This document shows positions 17,292-25,707 of a stretch of DNA of 64,000 nucleotides, piece by piece. This stretch comes from Tractidigestivibacter sp050946515 (lineage in GTDB: Bacteria; Actinomycetota; Coriobacteriia; Coriobacteriales; Atopobiaceae): positions 43,136 to 107,135 of the forward strand of contig NZ_JBMNUX010000008.1 of the NCBI RefSeq assembly GCF_050946515.1, in the 5' to 3' direction. The position numbers were made by a program, and so were the translations under genes. The notes below the pieces were generated by a model. That model ran no database searches. It had not been told where the DNA came from and saw only the letters and a program-made list of their open reading frames with translations. Position 1 is the stretch's first letter. Every line of letters starts with the position of its first letter.

Positions 17292-18299
17292 ATGGGACTC
17301 ATGGACTCTCTTAGGGTAAAGGCCGCTGCCAGCCCCCAGCGCGTCGCCTTCTGCGAGGGCACGAACGAGACGATGATGCGCGCGGTCGCCGAGCTGACCG
17401 CAGCCGGACTTGCGAAGTGCGTGCTTGTAGGAGACGTTGCCGAGCTGCAGCAGCTGGCCAAGGAGCGGGGCATCTCGCTGGACGGCGTCGAGCTTGAGGA
17501 CGTCGGCGACGAGGCAAGAAACGACGCCCTCGCCGACCGCTATACGGCGCTTCCCACCTGCCTTCTCTCGCGCAAGAGCGTGCTGCGCAAGCTTCGCAAG
17601 CCGATGGACCACGCCATGATCCTCCAGGCGCTCGACGACGTGGACGTGACCTTCTCGGGCATCGACTGCTCGACGCAGGACGTCATCCTTGCCGGCCAGA
17701 CCTTCGTTGGCCTTAAAGAGGGCATCGACACGATCAGCTCGATGGGCATCTTTGACATCCCAGGCTGGGAGGGCTCCGAGGGGAGCCTCCTCGGCTTTGG
17801 CGACTCCGCCGTGTGCGTCAACCCAGACCCGAGCCAGCTGGCGTCGATTGCCATCTCGGCCGCAGAGACCGTGCACGCGCTTGCCGGCTGGGAGCCGCGC
17901 GTGGCGCTGCTCTCCTACTCTACCGACCACTCCGCGAGCGGCGAGCTTGTCGACAAGGTGCGCGAGGCCGTCAGAATAGCCAACGAGCGCCGACCCGACC
18001 TCAAGATTGACGGCGAGTTCCAGCTGGACGCCGCCATCAGGCCCGAGATTGCAAAGAAGAAGGTCCACCGCGACAGCGAAGTCGCTGGCAAGGCCAACGT
18101 CATCATCTGGCCGGACATCAATGTTGGAAACGTCGGCGTCAAGCTGGTGCAGAACTTTGCCCATGCCGACGCGTACGGCCCGATGCTGCAGGGCTTCAAG
18201 AAGGTCGTGTGCGACTGCTCGCGTTCCGCGCCGGTGTCCGAGATTGTGGGCAACGTCGTGATGTCCTGCGTCCGCGCGCAAGCCGAAAAGGAGGCCTAG
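17292..18299 (+). CDS. ptb: Phosphate acyltransferase (phosphotransbutyrylase/phosphotransacetylase family)
   Basis: 335 residues, isocitrate-dehydrogenase-like fold of the Pta/Ptb family, which converts an acyl thioester and phosphate to acyl phosphate. Conserved blocks include VALLSYSTDHSAS, DGEFQLDAAIRPEIAKKK, DSEVAGKANVIIWPDINVGN and GPMLQGFKKVVCDCSR. The substrate (acetyl, butyryl or another acyl, and CoA or ACP as carrier) is not decidable from sequence. GGAAAGGAAG precedes the ATG at 17292. It lies directly before the canonical butyrate kinase (1 bp gap), the usual ptb-buk pair for making ATP. Confidence 0.8.
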   Translation: MGLMDSLRVKAAASPQRVAFCEGTNETMMRAVAELTAAGLAKCVLVGDVAELQQLAKERGISLDGVELEDVGDEARNDALADRYTALPTCLLSRKSVLRKLRKPMDHAMILQALDDVDVTFSGIDCSTQDVILAGQTFVGLKEGIDTISSMGIFDIPGWEGSEGSLLGFGDSAVCVNPDPSQLASIAISAAETVHALAGWEPRVALLSYSTDHSASGELVDKVREAVRIANERRPDLKIDGEFQLDAAIRPEIAKKKVHRDSEVAGKANVIIWPDINVGNVGVKLVQNFAHADAYGPMLQGFKKVVCDCSRSAPVSEIVGNVVMSCVRAQAEKEA

Positions 18300-18300
18300 C

Positions 18301-19476
18301 ATGAATGCACAACCTGCCCCCTCAGCGCCCGTGGCGAACGAGGTCCGAGCGGCCCAGCAAAGCCCGCGCAAGCAGTGGAGGGTCCTGGCGATAAACCCCG
18401 GCTCCACCTCCACCAAGATTGGGCTCTTTGAGGGCGAGACCTGCCTTCTGTCCGAGACCGTCCGCCACTCCGCAGAGAAGCTCGCCACGTTTGCCACGGT
18501 CTCCGACCAGCTGCCCTATCGTCGCGACCAGATCATGGCCCTGCTCAACGAGAAGGGCGTCGACCTCTCCACCATCGACGCGTTCGTTGGGCGCGGGGGC
18601 GGCCTTCAGGCGCTGCCGGGAGGAACCTACGCCGTCAACAGCACGCTGCTCCACGACGCGCAGCGAGGGTCAAACGGAATCCAGCACCCCGCGCAGCTGG
18701 GAAGCCAGCTCGCGCACGAGTTTGCCTTGTTCGCATCTCCCGGCGGGAAGCCATGCTTTGTCGTGAACCCGCCCGACACGGACGAGCTTTGCGACCTTGC
18801 CCGCATGACCGGGGTCAAGGGCGTGTATCGCCACGTGCACCTGCATGCGCTCAACTTGAAGGAGACGGCAATCCGGCACGCCAAGAGCATCGGCAAGCGC
18901 TACGAGGACTGCAACTTCATCGTGTGCCATCTTGGCGGAGGCATCTCGGTCTCGGCCCACCAGCATGGGCGGATGATCGATGGCAACGACATCGCAGGCG
19001 GAGACGGGCCCATCGCGCCCACCCGCTGCGGGTCGGTGCCCGTGATCGAGATGGTTGACTACCTGAAGACCCATAGCGAGAGGGAGGCGCTCGGCCTCTG
19101 CATGAAGACGGGTGGCTTCGTCAGCCTGCTGGGGACCTCCGACGCGACCGAGGTCCTTGACCGAGCAGCCCACGGCGACAAGGCGGCAAAGCGGGCATGG
19201 GATGCCATGGTATATCAAATCTGCAAGTGCATCGGCGAGATGGCGTGCGTGCTCTCCGGCGAGGTCGACGCCATACTCTTGGGAGGAGGCCTTGCCCACA
19301 GCACGCAGCTCGTCTCCAGCGTCGCAAGCCGCTGCGAGTGGATTGCGCCCGTCGTGGCCTATCCGGGCGAGTTCGAGCTCGAGGCGATGGCCGCCGGAGC
19401 AAGGCGAGTGCTCGACGGAGAAGAGCAGGCGCTCGAGTACACCGGCGTTCCTGTGTTCACGGGCTTCGACGACTAG
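18301..19476 (+). CDS. buk: Butyrate kinase
   Basis: 391 residues, the last gene of the operon. It has the canonical loops INPGSTSTKIG (residues 31-40) and VGRGGGLQALPGG (around 97-109), and FVVNPPDTDELCDLARMTG, VCHLGGGISVSAHQHGRMID and the C-terminal GVPVFTGF block. It transfers phosphate from butyryl (or similar acyl) phosphate to ADP. The first 25 residues (rich in Ala, Pro and Gln) are an extra N-terminal extension. It shares about the full length with the paralog at 14814 but keeps the residues that copy has lost. Confidence 0.88.
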   Translation: MNAQPAPSAPVANEVRAAQQSPRKQWRVLAINPGSTSTKIGLFEGETCLLSETVRHSAEKLATFATVSDQLPYRRDQIMALLNEKGVDLSTIDAFVGRGGGLQALPGGTYAVNSTLLHDAQRGSNGIQHPAQLGSQLAHEFALFASPGGKPCFVVNPPDTDELCDLARMTGVKGVYRHVHLHALNLKETAIRHAKSIGKRYEDCNFIVCHLGGGISVSAHQHGRMIDGNDIAGGDGPIAPTRCGSVPVIEMVDYLKTHSEREALGLCMKTGGFVSLLGTSDATEVLDRAAHGDKAAKRAWDAMVYQICKCIGEMACVLSGEVDAILLGGGLAHSTQLVSSVASRCEWIAPVVAYPGEFELEAMAAGARRVLDGEEQALEYTGVPVFTGFDD

Positions 19477-19529
19477 GCGCTGATGGCGGAACCCGAGCGC
19501 CTTGGTTTCGTGACGCAGCGTTGTGAACG

Positions 19530-19568
19530 AGCCCCCGCCCGCGCGACACCGTGCGGGCGGGGGCTTTT
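19530..19568 (+). terminator. Rho-independent terminator of the ACP/kinase operon
   Basis: A perfect 13-bp stem AGCCCCCGCCCGC / GCGGGCGGGGGCT (19530-19542 and 19553-19565) with a 10-base loop is followed by TTTT. It lies 54 bp after the stop of the last kinase gene and just before the convergent JetD-like gene. Confidence 0.9.
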
Positions 19569-19590
19569 CGTTGCTAGGCAAGGCCAAGAG

Positions 19591-21021
19591 CTACAGGTCT
19601 CTGCGAGTCACGATCTCCTGCGGCACGAGACGGCAGCCGTCGATGACCGCACGCACGTAGGCTGCCTCCTCCTCGCGCAGCTCGTCACAGAGAATCGAGA
19701 GGTCGGGCACGTCGACGTTCGTCTGTCCGGTCTCCTCGTTGTCTGCGGGATCGGGGTAGCGCTCCATGGCCTTCTCGATCATCAGCCGGTAGGCAGGCAC
19801 GAACGGCTTGAAGGGGTAGCGGTCTCCCAGCACGCTCTTCAGGCGCAGCATCACGTCGAAGCCGGCGCGGTCGATGTCGCCCCAGTAGAGCACCTCGACG
19901 GAATCGGCACCCAAGGTGTCGAGCAGCAGCGCAAGGCGGTTTCGCTCGACCACGACGATGCCCGCGCCGAGCACCACGGCGTGGATGCGCTCGCCCAAGA
20001 TGGTGGTGCGCCCCTCCTCGTACATGATGTCATGAACGTCCAGGTAGGGGTCGAGGTTTTCCGTCACCAAAACGCGCATGTGATGGCGAAGGCGAGGCGC
20101 GTGAAACACCAAGTCGGCGCGGGGCATCGGGCGGTGGCGTATAACGTCCTCCATTCCCAATGCGCGCAGCAGCTTGTAGCCATCGGAGCCGTATTCGAAG
20201 AACTTCTCGTCGCCACCAAGCTGGTAGGCAAGCTGGCGGCGCGTGATGTCGCCGGAGAAGGTGCCATCCGAGAGCGCCTCGTTGATGCCCGTGAGCTCGC
20301 GCTCGTAGAGCGTGTAAGCTCCGGGGTGGCTCAGGAGCCAGCCATTCATCCAGAAACGCTGGTCAAGGGCAAGGATCTTCTCGCGAACCTCGTTTACTGC
20401 AGGACCCCCGCGACGCACGTAGGGAACGTCGGCTAGGCGCTTGGGGCCGCCATGGTTGCCCGAATCGTGATTGCCCGCATTCTTTGCGGGCTCGGCAGGC
20501 GCGGCTGTCGCGACGCTCTCAGACTGACCGGCACCGTCGCTGGCGTTGGCGTCATCATCCCCCTTGGCGCCATCTTGGTCGTTCTCGCCGGGCTCGCTTG
20601 CAGCGGCATCGTCTGGGAGCGGGTCTGCATCGTCTGTTGCCTCTCCCCCATTGGTCGGGTCTTCGCCATCCTGAGGTGTGGACGCATCCTCCTCGGCTGC
20701 ATCAGAGCCGCCGGAGACGGTTGCGTCAGAGTCTTCGTCATATGCATCGTCAGGCTGGAGCAGCGAATACGTGCCCATCGTTGGGTCGTCCTCAACAAGC
20801 ACCGCTTGAAGCACCGCGCCCTTGAGCGTGTCTGCATCCTCGTCGTAGCGTGAGAATATCTCGTCGAGCTGCTCATCCGAAACGAGCTCGCCCTTTGAGC
20901 GAACGAGCGCGCTGGCGATTGCAGCCGTCTTCCCCCTCAGCAGCGGCTCGCTGACCTCGCGCAGCTTTTTGTCAAGAAACTCGAGCTCTCTGTGCTCGGC
21001 TATGGTCAATTTGCGCGCCAT
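19591..21021 (-). CDS. Orphan JetD-like (DUF2220) Toprim-domain protein
   Basis: 476 residues. The C-terminal half carries the Toprim signature seen in JetD of the Wadjet defence system: VLVTEN (Glu321) and YWGDIDRAGFDVMLRLKS (Asp382, Asp384). In Wadjet, JetD is the nuclease that cleaves circular DNA handed over by JetABC. No JetA, JetB or JetC homologue is in the window. Residues 91-190 form a low-complexity acidic linker rich in D, E, A, S and G, between a helical N-terminus and the catalytic half. ATG at 21021 with AAAGGA upstream is preferred to a TTG 15 bases before it. Single gene, convergent with the kinase operon. Confidence 0.75.
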   Translation of the reverse strand: MARKLTIAEHRELEFLDKKLREVSEPLLRGKTAAIASALVRSKGELVSDEQLDEIFSRYDEDADTLKGAVLQAVLVEDDPTMGTYSLLQPDDAYDEDSDATVSGGSDAAEEDASTPQDGEDPTNGGEATDDADPLPDDAAASEPGENDQDGAKGDDDANASDGAGQSESVATAAPAEPAKNAGNHDSGNHGGPKRLADVPYVRRGGPAVNEVREKILALDQRFWMNGWLLSHPGAYTLYERELTGINEALSDGTFSGDITRRQLAYQLGGDEKFFEYGSDGYKLLRALGMEDVIRHRPMPRADLVFHAPRLRHHMRVLVTENLDPYLDVHDIMYEEGRTTILGERIHAVVLGAGIVVVERNRLALLLDTLGADSVEVLYWGDIDRAGFDVMLRLKSVLGDRYPFKPFVPAYRLMIEKAMERYPDPADNEETGQTNVDVPDLSILCDELREEEAAYVRAVIDGCRLVPQEIVTRRDL

Positions 21022-21155
21022 GCCACATCCTTTCAAAAACGTTCATTCTTAAGAGGATACGGCAAGTGCCCGCGTTCGCTGGGCCGCGAAGCGACAGCGC
21101 GGCCAAAGCAGCAGCTAATTCAAAGGGACATAAAGAAAGTTGCTGGCTCGTGGCG

Positions 21156-21327
21156 CTACAGGAACATCTCCAGCGCATAATCCCCGCGCTCATATCCACC
21201 AAAGCCATCGCTTTCTGGATAGTAGCGCCTGAAGCCATGCGACTCATAGATGTGGATGGCGGCCGCAAGCGAGCTGTTGGTCAGGATGTGGATGCGGTGC
21301 GCTCCGGAGTGTATTAGACGACTTTCA
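21156..21327 (-). pseudogene. GNAT acetyltransferase remnant (C-terminal part)
   Basis: Reading the minus strand gives HRIHILTNSSLAAAIHIYES, then HGFRRYYPES and YERGDYALEMFL before a TAG at 21156-21158. This is the acetyl-CoA-binding end of a GNAT acetyltransferase, often found fused to or beside MarR domains. No N-terminal half is present. Confidence 0.65.
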
Positions 21328-21482
21328 TTTCTCTTCCTCTCGCACCTTTAGGCCCATGATTTTCTCGATGGCCCTCATATGCTTGACAAGCTCCTCGCAC
21401 TGCTCGTCCGATAGGTTGGCGACGGCGTCGCGAACGACGCCTCTTCCCAGCCGCTCGTAGTGCGCCACCTGAGAGAGACCCT
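21325..21482 (-). pseudogene. MarR-family regulator remnant (C-terminal part)
   Basis: The minus strand encodes VAHYERLGRGVVRDAVANLS followed by DEQCEELVKHMRAIEKIMGL and a stop at 21325-21327, the dimerisation helices at the end of a MarR protein. The winged-helix half is missing; an in-frame TAA and the manA-derived segment lie directly upstream. It abuts the GNAT remnant, so the two may descend from one MarR-GNAT unit. Confidence 0.55.
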
Positions 21483-21485
21483 TTA

Positions 21486-21654
21486 CTGGGAAGGTGCGAG
21501 CAGACGAGCGTCATCTTTCCCGAGAGCGCGACGTCGCCCGAGCCCGCAGGCGCCAAGAAGTGGCTGCCCGCCCTCACGGCGTGCTCGACGCCGGCGCCGT
21601 CGCGCGCCGACCCCTCGCCCTCGATCACGGAGAGGCACAGGAACGGCCATGGCT
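21486..21654 (-). pseudogene. Duplicated manA 3' fragment
   Basis: 169 bp that match 23620-23788 (inside manA) base for base except for six substitutions and no gaps, about 96% identity. It encodes PWPFLCLSVIEGEGSARDGA and onward to CSHLPS, the last quarter of mannose-6-phosphate isomerase, but loses the native end at the junction with the MarR remnant. The following 21655-22047 holds no gene I can assign; a short plus-strand frame (to 21882) resembles no family known to me. Confidence 0.85.
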
Positions 21655-22047
21655 TGCAGTGCATGCGGTGGTCGGTCTTCTGTGCTTGGGACAACTGCAG
21701 TACTCAGCGAGCAAGCCCTTCTCGACAATACCGATGAAACGGTCACCTTGGTGAGAAGCCCATGGCCCGTGAAGATTCCCGCAGGGGCATTCCGATTTGG
21801 CCGATTGCTATGCACCAATGGCATACCATCGCTTTCTGAACGATTGGCAGCTATGGCGGAGATTCAAAAAGATGCCTGGTAAATCACACCGTTAGACGTT
21901 TTTCTCGCATCGCCGATGGTTATGAAAGCAGTGCGTTTGGGGCATGCTCGACGAATTGCCCACATGGCGGCCACTCCCTAGAATCGGTGTTTGGGGCGGC
22001 GACTTACCTCCCCAGCTAGCAACCAATTTGGGAGATGACCGAGGTCC

Positions 22048-23430
22048 ATGGCGGAATCGCGTGGCAGTAGGGGTATAGACATGCTTAACGGCCCCATCGC
22101 GGGCAAACTGGTGCGTTTTGCCCTGCCTCTCGCGGCGGCGGGCATCCTGCAGCAACTGTTCAACTCGACCGACGTCGCGGTTGTCGGTCGGTTTGACAGC
22201 ACTACCGCACAGGCAGCTGTCGGCGCCTCCGGTCCGCTGATTAACCTGATGGTGACGCTGTTCACCGGTATCTCGCTCGGTCTGAACGTGTGCGTCGCCA
22301 GCTTGATAGGATCGGGCGAGCGCAAGCGCATAGAGCCCGCTGAGCACACGGGCATCATGCTCTCGCTCGTGTGCGGTCTCATAACCATCGCACTGGGCGA
22401 GGCTCTTGCAGACCCACTACTCCGCATCATGTCCACCCCCGAAAGCGTTATCGGGGATGCTGTCATTTACCTGCGGATATTCTTCGTCGCCATCGCATTC
22501 CAACTGGTGTATGACTTCGCGGCGTCAGTGCTTCGCGGCAGCGGCGACAGCTCGCGCCCGATGTACGTGCTGGCCGTGTCGTCGGTGATTAACCTCGTGT
22601 TCGACCTGCTGCTCGTAGCGGGAGTCGGCATGGGCATCGCTGGGGCAGCCATCGCCACCGTCATCGCAAACGCCTTCAGCGCAGGCGCGGTGCTCCTCAT
22701 GCTCGCGCGCGACACAGGCGACATCCACTTCAGCCCCCACGCGCTGCGCATCGAGCGCCGCTACCTTCGGACAATCCTCTCGGTGGGACTTCCCGCCGGC
22801 CTGCAGGGAGCAATCTTCTCGGTTTCCAACATGATTATCCAGGCGGGCATCAATGCGTTCGGACCCGAGGTCATTGACGGCAATGCCGCCGCTCTCAGCT
22901 TCGAGTACCTCACGTACTACGTGGTCTATGCGTTTGCACAGGGGGCGACCACGTTTACCAGCGCGAACTTCTCGGCTCGAGACCCGGCACGATGCCGTCG
23001 CGTATACCGCGCGGGCATGTTGCTGGGCATCGGTCTCTCCAGTGCGCTGGCCGTCACGATCGCCGTCTTTCGCAGCAGCCTTGTGCTCATATTCACGTCC
23101 GACCCCGGTGTGATTCCCTATGCTGAGCTTCGCATTCTCTTCGTGACGATGCTCAATGGCATATCAGGGACCTACGAAGTGCCGGGCGGCTGCTTGCGCG
23201 GCATGCGTCACTCTACCGTCCCCACCGTGATCACCGCCATAGGATCGTGCGTGGTCCGCATCCTTTGGGTATGGGTGGTCATGCCACTCACGGGCATGAC
23301 CACTTACCTTGACCTGGTAATTATCTTCCCGCTCTCGTGGGCAGGCATGGGGGTCGCCATGAACATCATCTACTTCAAGATTCGACGGGAGGAGTTCGCG
23401 CACATGGCTCAGACAGCCGTGGCCGCCTAG
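22048..23430 (+). CDS. MATE family efflux transporter (second)
   Basis: 460 residues, about twelve helices. LNGPIAGKLVRFALPLAAAG, GILQQLFNSTDVAVVGRF and the cytoplasmic LRGSGDSSRPMYVLAVSSVI are typical of the MATE branch with the GSGDS motif in Firmicutes and Coriobacteriia. The ATG at 22081 (MLNGPIAG) is an alternative start that fits family N-termini better; the one at 22048 has a weak GAGG. Substrate unknown. It is only a family relative of the MATE gene at 3342. It converges with manA. Confidence 0.88.
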   Translation: MAESRGSRGIDMLNGPIAGKLVRFALPLAAAGILQQLFNSTDVAVVGRFDSTTAQAAVGASGPLINLMVTLFTGISLGLNVCVASLIGSGERKRIEPAEHTGIMLSLVCGLITIALGEALADPLLRIMSTPESVIGDAVIYLRIFFVAIAFQLVYDFAASVLRGSGDSSRPMYVLAVSSVINLVFDLLLVAGVGMGIAGAAIATVIANAFSAGAVLLMLARDTGDIHFSPHALRIERRYLRTILSVGLPAGLQGAIFSVSNMIIQAGINAFGPEVIDGNAAALSFEYLTYYVVYAFAQGATTFTSANFSARDPARCRRVYRAGMLLGIGLSSALAVTIAVFRSSLVLIFTSDPGVIPYAELRILFVTMLNGISGTYEVPGGCLRGMRHSTVPTVITAIGSCVVRILWVWVVMPLTGMTTYLDLVIIFPLSWAGMGVAMNIIYFKIRREEFAHMAQTAVAA

Positions 23431-23530
23431 AGCTACGCACCCACGGCCTTAACTGACTCGGCAGCTTCGTCAGGCATATTACGCATGAATCGTAGCGAGG
23501 TGAGAACAGAGGCTGTGAGCGGAAGACGAA

Positions 23531-23572
23531 GGCGGCGGCAGGAGGGGCTTCCCCCTCTTGTCGCCGTCCGCC
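23531..23572. terminator. Terminator-like hairpin between MATE and manA
   Basis: GGCGGCGGCAGGAGGGG (23531-23547) pairs with CCCCCTCTTGTCGCCGTCC with small mismatches around a CTT loop. It sits between two convergent genes and probably ends transcription in both directions, although no long T-run follows. Confidence 0.5.
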
Positions 23573-23609
23573 TTAGACCGAAATGCCTCTGGAGACTTTA
23601 TTGACGCGC

Positions 23610-24593
23610 TTACGAATTGCTGGGAAGGTGCGAGCAGATGAGCATCATCTCTCCCGAAAGCGCGACGTCGCCCGAGCCCGCAGGTGCCAAGAAGTGGCTG
23701 CCCGCCTTCACGGCGTGCTCGACGCCGGCGCCGTCGCGCGCCGACCCCTCGCCCTCGATCACGGAGAGGCACAGGAACGGCCATGGCTGCGCCAAGGTCT
23801 TCTCGCCCGAGACGCGCACGCGCTCGACGTCGAAGTTGGGGCAGCTCATGAGCTCGGTCACGCCATCCGCCTCGGGAGCGGTGACCTCGCCCGAGGTCGG
23901 GGGAATCTGGTCGTAGTCCACGACGTCGAGCGACTGCTGGATGTGAAGCGGGCGCTTGGTCCCGTCCGGCTGTACGCGGTCAAAGTCGTAGACGCGGTAG
24001 GTGACGTCTGAGGACTGTTGGGTCTCAAGGATGAGTGTGCCGCCCATGATGGCATGCATTGTGCCGGGCTCGATGCGGAAGAAGTCGCCCGCCTTGATGG
24101 GCACCTTGTTCAGCATGTCATCCCAGCGGCCGTCGGCGATCATGGCGGCGAGCTCCTCGCGGCTCTTGGCACGCTGGCCCACAATGATCTGCGTGCCCGG
24201 CTTGGCGTCAATCACGTACCAGCACTCGCGCTTGCCAAGCGAGCCGTTCTCGTGCTCGGCCGCGTAGGCGTCGTCTGGGTGCACCTGCACCGAGAGGTTG
24301 TCGCGAGCGTCCAGGATCTTGATCAGCAGGGGGAAGCGGTCGCCCTCGGCACCGGCGAAGAGCTCGTGGTGGTCGCGCCACAGGTCGGAGAGGTAGCTGC
24401 CTTCAAACTCTCCGCCGTCCACAAGGCAGTCGCCGTTCGGGTGCGCGCTGATGCCCCAGCACTCCCCCACTGGACCGTCGGGGATGTCGTAGCCGAAGCG
24501 GTCCGCCAGCTCGCGCCCGCCCCAAATCTTCTCGTGGAACACCGGCCTCAAGAAGATGAGGTCAGGATTGGTTGCGGCAATAGTGTCTGCCAT
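23610..24593 (-). CDS. manA: Mannose-6-phosphate isomerase, class I
   Basis: 327 residues, a cupin-fold zinc isomerase interconverting mannose 6-phosphate and fructose 6-phosphate. Zn ligand region LSVQVHPDDAYAAEHENGSL (the QVHP motif) and the downstream EPGTMHAIMGGTLILETQQSSD are intact. The short Bacillus-type length fits. GGGAG eight bases before the ATG at 24593 selects this start over an ATG at 24608. Part of its 3' end is duplicated at 21486-21654. Confidence 0.92.
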   Translation of the reverse strand: MADTIAATNPDLIFLRPVFHEKIWGGRELADRFGYDIPDGPVGECWGISAHPNGDCLVDGGEFEGSYLSDLWRDHHELFAGAEGDRFPLLIKILDARDNLSVQVHPDDAYAAEHENGSLGKRECWYVIDAKPGTQIIVGQRAKSREELAAMIADGRWDDMLNKVPIKAGDFFRIEPGTMHAIMGGTLILETQQSSDVTYRVYDFDRVQPDGTKRPLHIQQSLDVVDYDQIPPTSGEVTAPEADGVTELMSCPNFDVERVRVSGEKTLAQPWPFLCLSVIEGEGSARDGAGVEHAVKAGSHFLAPAGSGDVALSGEMMLICSHLPSNS

Positions 24594-24775
24594 GAGAGCG
24601 TCTCCCATCAGAGTAAGCAGCTTAGATGCAACGTCGAGGATATCAGTCCTGTACGCCTGAAGAGTGGGATATGCAAGACTTCTGCCCAATCTTCTCGCGC
24701 ACTGGGGAACGACGGGAAAACCCAAGCGGACGGGTATATCTCATCTGCGCGACCACAGTTTGAAAGGAGCCATTC

Positions 24776-25348
24776 ATGAAGAAAGAGCTTGGGGTGCATC
24801 CCTATCTGTTTCCTATGCCGGTGTTGATGATTGCCACGTATAACGAGGGCGGCTCAGTCGACGTGATGAACATGGCTTGGGGCGGCATCTGCGCGAACGA
24901 CATGGTGTCTCTCAACATCAACGAGCGGCACAAGACCACGGCAAACATCAAGAGGAACCACGCGTTTACGCTCTCGGTTGCCGACGTTGACCACATAAAG
25001 GAGGCCGACTTCTTTGGCATCGCTTCTGGCAACAAGATGGACGACAAGTTTGAGCGCTCGGGTCTCACGGCAACCAAGAGCAAAAAGGTCAACGCGCCTA
25101 TCGTAAACGAGTTCCCCCTGACACTTGAGTGCGAGGTAGTCGAGATGGGGCAGGCCGCCAACGGATACCGCGTGGTGGGAAGAATCGTCGGGGTCCTCGC
25201 CGAAGACCGCGTGCTGGACGAGAGCGGGAAGGTCGACCCCACCAAGCTGGGCGCCTTCTGCTTCGACCAGTTTCAGAACGGCTACTACGCCATTGGCGAC
25301 AAGGTTGGCCAGGCATGGAGCTCTGGCATGGAGCTCATGAAGAAGTAG
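24776..25348 (+). CDS. Flavin reductase-like FMN-binding protein
   Basis: 190 residues, split-barrel flavin reductase fold. PYLFPMPVLMIATYNEGGSV is the usual start, with NMAWGGICANDMVSLNINER following and NIKRNHAFTLSVAD for the FMN phosphate site. Relatives reduce flavins with NAD(P)H or serve as electron carriers; no partner oxygenase is adjacent. AAAGGAG lies in front of the ATG. Tandem hairpins overlap and follow its stop. Confidence 0.85.
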   Translation: MKKELGVHPYLFPMPVLMIATYNEGGSVDVMNMAWGGICANDMVSLNINERHKTTANIKRNHAFTLSVADVDHIKEADFFGIASGNKMDDKFERSGLTATKSKKVNAPIVNEFPLTLECEVVEMGQAANGYRVVGRIVGVLAEDRVLDESGKVDPTKLGAFCFDQFQNGYYAIGDKVGQAWSSGMELMKK

Positions 25349-25405
25349 CGCGCTCTGCGCGCTACTTAAAGCGCCGTTCCGGGGATACCCGGAGCGGCGC
25401 TTTTC
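25343..25405 (+). terminator. Tandem hairpin terminator after the flavin reductase gene
   Basis: A perfect 10-bp hairpin AAGTAGCGCG / CGCGCTACTT (25343-25352, 25358-25367) overlaps the stop codon. It is followed by AGCGCCGTTCCGG / CCGGAGCGGCGCT (25370-25382, 25389-25401, one G-U pair) and TTTTCTTT, the real terminator. Confidence 0.85.
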
Positions 25406-25423
25406 TTTCCTTCGGCGCCTCGC

Positions 25424-25680
25424 CTGCACCGAACTCGCCTTAGTGCGAGTTTTGGGACTCTTGCTGCACCGAACCCGCCTTAGTGCAGGCCCCTTTGGAG
25501 CGCATTCCGAAGCGGGCGCACAGGAGCCGGAATCGCGCAAACGCTCTACCTGCGGCTTTGCGGGGAGATGACCCGAGGCGGTACCCGTCGGCCCCTTCGG
25601 GGACCCGACCAGGGCCTGCACTAAGGCGGGTTCGGTGCAGCGCGGCGGGGATTTTTCGCACTAAGGCGAGTTCGGCGCAC
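25424..25680. repeat. Nested inverted-repeat cassette
   Basis: Four copies of a 24-29 bp unit with core CCGCCTTAGTGC frame about 120 bp. Inner arms 25464-25492 and 25612-25640 are perfect 29-bp inverted repeats. Outer arms 25425-25448 and 25656-25679 are inverted with one mismatch in 24. Each left copy is a direct repeat of the other, as is each right copy. The centre has a further GGCCCCTTCGGGGACC palindrome. No gene fits inside. Confidence 0.85.
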
Positions 25681-25707
25681 GGACGCCGCCCATCCGCGTG
25701 GAAGTGC

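Noticed and set aside
19591..21021. Complete Wadjet defence system
   Set aside because: Only the JetD-like protein is present; neighbours are a kinase operon and gene remnants, with no JetA, JetB or JetC.
21655..21882. Plus-strand frame upstream of the second MATE gene
   Set aside because: It begins inside the duplicated manA fragment and shows no family resemblance, so it may be another remnant but cannot be named.
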